This document shows positions 59,925-64,000 of a stretch of DNA of 64,000 nucleotides, one piece after another. The position numbers were made by a program, and so were the translations under genes. The notes below the pieces were generated by a model. That model saw only the letters and a program-made list of their open reading frames with translations. It was not told the origin of the DNA and searched no databases. The stretch is from Pararge aegeria. Its lineage: Eukaryota; Arthropoda; Insecta; Lepidoptera; Nymphalidae. The stretch lies in assembly GCF_905163445.1 (NCBI RefSeq), contig NC_053180.1:20016701-20080700 (forward strand), in the 5' to 3' direction. Within the stretch, counting starts at the first letter, position 1; each line of letters opens with the position of its first letter.

Positions 59925-60180
59925 AAAAATTTATTCAACTACTTAATCTTAATGTAAAAATATTTAGACAATCTTAATCAAACAGTGGCATTTTTGAACT
60001 ATTAGCTAAAAAATGTCTTTTACAATTGCTTAAAAATATATGTTTCTTTCCATTTACACATTGCAGATCTTCAAATATTTTGGGTAATATGTATTTATAA
60101 TTCCTTCTTCCGTACACATTATGTGTTTTCGGTAGAATAAACTTAAACTGAAAGCATGCGAACAATGCTACCAATCAACG
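59925..60180 (-). pseudogene. CR1/L2-like LINE ORF2 C-terminal remnant
   Basis: The minus strand reads FQFKFILPKTHNVYGRRNYK, YILPKIFEDLQCVNGKK and FLSNCKRHFL. The P-x-T-x-x-YG-R/K-x-x-x-Y-x-x-P-x-I/L-(W)-x-x-L pattern is usual at the end of CR1/L2-type ORF2 proteins. It differs from LINE-F and LINE-H. 5'-truncated. Confidence 0.6.
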
Positions 60181-60268
60181 AGGCAGTGAACTCAATCGGA
60201 CTTCCTTATCTTATCAAATCAATAGCAAAAGAAAGCACCGGTACCAACATTGTACCCAATATTCAACA

Positions 60269-60302
60269 TATTCAAGACGAACCAAGTGGTTCGTCTTGAA
60301 TA
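60269..60302. repeat. Perfect 16-base hairpin
   Basis: TATTCAAGACGAACCA and its exact complement are separated by AG. Confidence 0.95.
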
Positions 60303-60622
60303 CTGTTCAAAATATCCTAGATGTACATAAATTTGGCGCGACGCTCATGAGAACTGCCAGGTGTCGCGACCTATATTTAATTTATGAGCTCCATTCCCGT
60401 CTTGTAGAGATGGGTGTGGATTGTTTCGAAATCGATATCGATAAATTCGAAATAACTATCGTTAACTGTAATGCCGTCATTATTTTCGATAAACATGTGT
60501 TAATTGATCTAAATCGAGTTATTGTAAAAATCGTGATACTAATTCATCGACAGTATTGTAAGACACGAAAGATAAGACGGACTCTTAATTACGAACATTC
60601 AAAAAAGCTATCAGTCATTTGA
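60296..60622 (+). CDS. Unassigned 108-codon ORF
   Basis: It begins inside the hairpin (MNTVQNILDVHKFGATLM) and continues ARCRDLYLIYELHSRLVEMG, FEIDIDKFEITIVNCNAVII, then IDLNRVIVKIVILIHRQYCK. Composition is protein-like (mixed charged and hydrophobic, one Met start, no low complexity). It follows the LINE remnant and precedes SINE-D. No family is recognised; it could be an old mobile-element or captured gene piece, or chance. Confidence 0.3.
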   Translation: MNTVQNILDVHKFGATLMRTARCRDLYLIYELHSRLVEMGVDCFEIDIDKFEITIVNCNAVIIFDKHVLIDLNRVIVKIVILIHRQYCKTRKIRRTLNYEHSKKLSVI

Positions 60623-60659
60623 ATTGCTTAGCCGCTATGACAACTATTATAGAATGATT

Positions 60660-60950
60660 TAGACGACCTCTCTGACGCAATGGTGATTGCTGTGAACTTA
60701 AGTAGAAGGTCCCGGGTTCAATTCCCGGCAGGGGCAATTTGAGAAATTATTGAAATTTTTGAAATTTCTCTGGTCCGGTCTGGTGGGAAGGCTAGTCACC
60801 ATCCTACCGACAATGACGTGCCGCTAAGAGATTTAGTGTTCCGGTGCGATGTCGCGCGTAGAAACCGATTAGGGGATATGACTACCATACTCCCTAACAG
60901 GTTAGCCCGCTACCACCAGGTGAGATTGCAGTCAAAAACTAACCTCATAT
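60660..60950 (+). mobile_element. SINE-D, full length
   Basis: GACCTCTCTGACGCAATGGT, GGTCCCGGGTTCAATTCCCG, CTGGTCCGGTCTGGTGGG, GATTTAGTGTTCCGGTGCGA, CTACCATACTCCCTAACAGG and GGTGAGATTGCAGTCAAA. One of the better copies. Confidence 0.9.
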
Positions 60951-61891
60951 GAAACATATATTAATAAACTAAAATGAAAGAATTGAATAGTATGAAGCGG
61001 ACCCTGTATATTATTTGGACAACCGAACCTGCAAACGTCGCTTATAGTATAACCAACCAAGCAATTTTAAAAAAAAGTTGTGGGTTTTAGAAGGCATTTA
61101 AATATTACTCATGTTACTTAGTTACTTATTATTGTTACATCATAAGGGCTAGATCTAAAGAGCAAGATTCAGCTCCTAAAACCGCTTAACGGATTTTAAC
61201 GAAATGATTTGTAAGATTTGTGGCGTGTGGCATATAAGAACTACGCACGAAAGAAGTTACTACGTGCGGAGTTATCTGGTTGTGCGGAATACAGCAAATA
61301 AAGCTCAATATTTATTATATATACTACGATGGACTTCCTCAAAGTATCACCTGGCTCTATTCAATATACCTACGTGTATTTCATTATTATTCTTGACCTT
61401 ATTGCATATTATAAATAGCGTATTATACAAAAAATGCTTTAATTCTAGCTTGCTTTATGATGACAGATAAAAGACTAACGCGGGAATGGTAGGTTAAATT
61501 TGAGTATTGAATCCATTAAATTTTATTTTATCTACCATCACTATTTTAACTGCGACAGATTCTTTATCGATAATACATACATCACCTATGCAACATCACT
61601 ATTGTCACCTTTATAAAGAAATTCCAGCTCTTTTCTAGGAATACTTCCCTGGATATTATTTTTATTATTAAATATTTTCCACACTTCCAGCCTGTTGAAT
61701 TTTATTCCAAACAACCTGAATATAAGAATCCACTAGGGCACTGAATTCTAATAACAATATACGATAAGTATTTCACTCCGAAATAGCCATTTGTGTTAAG
61801 AATTTCATACTATTTAAATAAAACTTATATTTAATGTAGCTCATAAATTTTTAAAATCCTGGGGAAACCGTTACTTTTTCCCGGATATGTC
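60951..61891. other. Mostly AT-rich, unrecognised
   Basis: 61200-61350 has distant similarity to repeat M wording (GGAGTTATCTGG, GGACTTCCTCAAAGTATCAC). The rest is featureless. Confidence 0.35.
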
Positions 61892-62134
61892 AAGTCAAAG
61901 TCAAATATTTCTTTATTCAAATAGGCACATAGATGGCACTTTTGATGCGTACATTACATGTAAAATATGACATACAAGTGAGTTGATGGCCATAACTAAA
62001 TTCGTCAACTTAAAACTAAAGCTACGAGGGTTCCAAGCGCGCCCTGGTCTAAGAAGCCCACAACAAGAAGAAAAAGCAACCTGGTTGGAGCAAAAAATGA
62101 CACCTAAGCATTTTTATCGTCGATGTATCGTTGA
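61892..62134 (-). mobile_element. LINE-F 3' end
   Basis: AAGTCAAAGTCAAATATTTC, TAGATGGCACTTTTGATGCG, GGGTTCCAAGCGCGCCCTGG, AGCAACCTGGTTGGAGC; deletion between GCCCACAACA and AGAAGAAAAAGC. Confidence 0.88.
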
Positions 62135-62240
62135 CATCTCGTCCGGGGAAGTACTAACGCCATGCTTATTTCTGCTACAAAGCAGCATTTTTGCAATTCT
62201 GTGTTCCGGTCTGAATGGCGTGGTTGCCGGTGTGCCGAAA
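62135..62240 (+). repeat. Repeat E fragment
   Basis: ATCTCGTCCGGGGAAGTACT, CATGCTTATTTCTGCTACAA, TGTGTTCCGGTCTGAATGGC. Confidence 0.7.
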
Positions 62241-62364
62241 GTCGAAGCATTACCTTCTCAAGCATTCATTCTGTATCATGTAATTGTAGGAGAAACTCTG
62301 TTCGATTATGTCAAATGTAATAAAAGAAAGTTATTCCAAGTCCTATACACACGTTCTCCAACAT

Positions 62365-62530
62365 AAGTTATTTAGTGTTCCGGTGCGATGTCGCGTTGAA
62401 ACCAATTAGGGGTATGACTACCATACTCCCTATCAGCTAAGCCTGCTACCATCTTAGACTGCATCATCACTTACCACCAGGTGAGATTGCAGTTAAGGGC
62501 TAACTTGTAGTGGAAAAATAAAAAAACGCG
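62365..62530 (+). mobile_element. SINE-D 3' half
   Basis: GTTCCGGTGCGATGTCGCG, GGGGTATGACTACCATACTC, CATCTTAGACTGCATCATCA and GAGATTGCAGTTAAGGGCTA ACTTGTAGTGG. Confidence 0.88.
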
Positions 62531-62832
62531 TGTGTACGGTGTCTGTACACACGTTAGACGTTTTGGCGTAACACGATAAAAATCTTTTAAAATATTGTAT
62601 CTTTCGCCTCTTTCTACGTTTGTAGAAAAACGACAGTTACAATAGACAAAATGTATTTAATACATTGAAAGTTTTATTATAAGGCATTATCTAGTTAAAT
62701 AAAGTTTATTTAAATACCACAAAAAAACCTTATAGCTAATTTTTTTCTGGTTTAATGTGACGGTATGCGCGCGCATCGTAAAAGTTTACACTCATCATTT
62801 TTCCCTATTCGCGCCAAAAGAAGTATAACTTC
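62531..62832 (-). mobile_element. Element N without the endonuclease piece
   Basis: ACACACGTTAGACGTTTTGG CGTAACACGA at the left, TTTATTATAAGGCATTATCT in the middle and CGCGCCAAAAGAAGTATAAC TTC at the right. The stretch coding SLRAH...ETWL is deleted. Confidence 0.72.
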
Positions 62833-63204
62833 AAGATTTAGTTCCTTTATGTGTAGTATATATATGTAGTATTTTTAAATTGAAATAGGTTTACCAATCT
62901 AAATGCAATACGCGTGTATACTTGTGAGGTGGGTATATGAGTTGTGTCTGTGTGTGCACATTTGTGTGTGCGTGTGTGTGGATTCTCAATTGAATATATT
63001 ATGTTGTCTGGTAAATAATACCCCAATAACCCTGAGGTCCTCGAAAAGTCAAGTCGCAGGGAAAAACGTTTCGTCATTACGTTGGAACGGAATGAATCAA
63101 TAGCATCGCGCCAACGAGACGCCGCGTACGTGGTTGCAGCACGAAAACTCTTTTTTTCTTTAAGCAACAATTTGACAAGTGGTTCTTTTTTATGCCTCGT
63201 TAAA
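62833..63204. other. Unique stretch with (GT)n and a minus ORF
   Basis: 62940-62980 is a GT microsatellite. The minus strand 63010-63170 is open and protein-like (FRAATTYAASRWRDAIDSFR, SNVMTKRFSLRLDFSRTSG) but no splice sites or family were found. Confidence 0.35.
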
Positions 63205-63660
63205 GTTTAAAGTCAAAGTCAAAAATATATTTTTTGAAGTAGGCCCATACATTGATGTGGACATTACATGAAAAATGTGTACCCACCTACACGGTAGTGA
63301 GATAAATAAATAAATAAATATACTACGACAATACACACATCGCCACCTAGCCCCAAAGTAAGCGTAGCTTGTGTTATGGGTACTAAAGATGACTGATGAA
63401 TATTTTAATGAATTATATATACATAAATACTTAGAAAATACATATAAACACCCAGACACTGAAAAACACTTATGCTCATCACACAAACATTTTCCAGTTG
63501 TGGGAATCGAACCCACGGCCTTGGACTCAGAAAGCAGGGTCGCTGCCCACTGCGCCAGTCGGCCGTCAAATATATGAACTATATATGAATAATAGATGAA
63601 CGCGATAACCATATTCGTAAACTTAAAACTAAAGCTACGAGGATTTCAAACGCGTCCTCT
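63205..63660 (-). mobile_element. LINE-F split by SINE-A
   Basis: 63205-63301 (AAAGTCAAAGTCAAAAATAT to CCTACACGGTAGTGAGAT) and 63596-63660 (ATGAACGCGATAACCATATT, CTAAAGCTACGAGGATTTCA) are adjacent parts of the LINE-F 3' UTR. Confidence 0.85.
63302..63575 (-). mobile_element. SINE-A nested in LINE-F
   Basis: (AAAT)n tail, CCACCTAGCCCCAAAGTAAG, CACCCAGACACTGAAAAACA, GTGGGAATCGAACCCACGGC and GCGCCAGTCGGCCGTCAAA. Full length with intact boxes. Confidence 0.93.
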
Positions 63661-63740
63661 TATCGTTATCTTCTATCTCGTTATCTTCTCCCACAGCTTT
63701 ATCAACTCTCAGAGCCTTGGCACACAAGTCAAAAAAACAT
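63655..63740 (+). repeat. Unclassified repeat S fragment
   Basis: CTTCTCCCACAGCTTTATCA ACTCTCAGAGCC TTGGCACACAAGTC, as at 3970-4015. Confidence 0.6.
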
Positions 63741-63744
63741 TTCT

Positions 63745-64000
63745 AAATTCAAAATTTCTTTATTCATGTAGGCCTATCACAGGCACTTATGAAGCGTTCA
63801 TACATATTTGTTTACATAATTGTAAGGGGATGGTGATAACTTCGTTCGCCAACTTAAATCTAAAGCTACGAGGGTTCCAAACGCGCCCTGGTCTAAGAAG
63901 AGCCCACAACAAACTTAGCCGGGTAAATATTTTTTTGTTATCACCATCTTCCAGTAAATTTATATTAAGCTATGAAGCTAGAGCAATTCACACCCAAGCT
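63745..64000 (-). mobile_element. LINE-G 3' end, runs off the window
   Basis: AAATTTCTTTATTCATGTAG, CACAGGCACTTATGAAGCGT, GGTTCCAAACGCGCCCTGGT, ACAACAAACTTAGCCGGGTA and GAGCAATTCACACCCAAGCT. Confidence 0.88.

Noticed and set aside
60296..60622. Endogenous virus gene
   Set aside because: The composition looks plausible but no specific viral family motif could be named, so it is reported only as an unassigned ORF.
63190..63612. 140-codon minus-strand ORF
   Set aside because: It is a SINE-A translated within LINE-F.
1..64000. CRISPR-like or regularly spaced arrays, bacterial operons, rRNA
   Set aside because: No regularly spaced repeats with unique spacers, no ribosome-binding-site-led gene clusters and no rRNA signatures were seen; the DNA is eukaryotic.

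Overview
The window looks like AT-rich, TE-dense intergenic or intronic DNA from a moth or butterfly. The evidence is the mix of repeats: tRNA-headed SINEs in dozens of copies, short non-autonomous Helitrons ending in the GCGGGCAACAGCTAGT-type terminus common in Lepidoptera, and 5'-truncated CR1-like and RTE-like LINE tails. No bacterial or organellar gene organisation is present. A butterfly is my guess; species cannot be told from this.

No complete protein-coding gene is visible. All longer ORFs that can be explained are decayed LINE ORF2 tails (positions 150-578, 26615-27218, 31660-32385, 43796-44195, 59925-60180), a nuclease-like retroelement C-terminus in two inverted copies (13718-13960 and 16930-17395), or chance frames through SINEs. 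Four short stretches look like real exons by acceptor, open frame and donor: 5155-5247 (+), 25727-25770 (-), 35194-35253 (+) and 39343-39376 (-). They are candidates only and lie on both strands, so they need not belong to one gene.

Family labels used here are mine. SINE-A has tail CTTACTTTGGGGCTAGATGG. SINE-B has GTCCACCAATCCGCACTGGG. SINE-D has GATTGCAGTCAAGGGCTAAC. LINE-F and LINE-G are CR1-like with a GACTTTGACTTTGAC-type 3' end (F) or a related 3' UTR (G). LINE-H is a second CR1/L2-like tail. RTE is an RTE-type ORF2 tail. Element N is an approximately 460-base TIR element carrying a piece of LINE endonuclease. Element M is a fold-back repeat. E, C, P, Q, R, S, T, U and V are unclassified interspersed families.

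Layout: 1-5.5 kb RTE, Helitron, SINE-B and SINE-D fragments and a candidate exon; 5.5-10.7 kb LINE-G/F tails, M, P and RTE; 10.7-12.3 kb plain AT-rich DNA; 12.3-20.9 kb dense SINE, RTE, nuclease-like and TIR elements; 21-24.6 kb nested SINE-B/SINE-A/M and a Helitron; 24.6-26.6 kb mostly unique DNA with an exon-like site and a CpG-rich patch; 26.6-34.3 kb LINE-F and SINE-D rich; 34.3-39.4 kb partly unique with two exon-like sites; 39.4-47 kb N, Helitron, LINE-H nests, M fold-back and a hAT MITE; 47-57.8 kb SINE-A, E, RTE, LINE-H and N; 57.8-64 kb more unique DNA, then LINE-F, N and SINE-A.

The strongest signals are: a 203-base hAT-type fold-back MITE with an intact 8-base target duplication; element N; an unusual number of near-perfect hairpins, several made by inverted duplication of transposon ends; a set of nested insertions, some with readable target duplications; and a splice-donor-like site that can pair along 19 bases with downstream intron.
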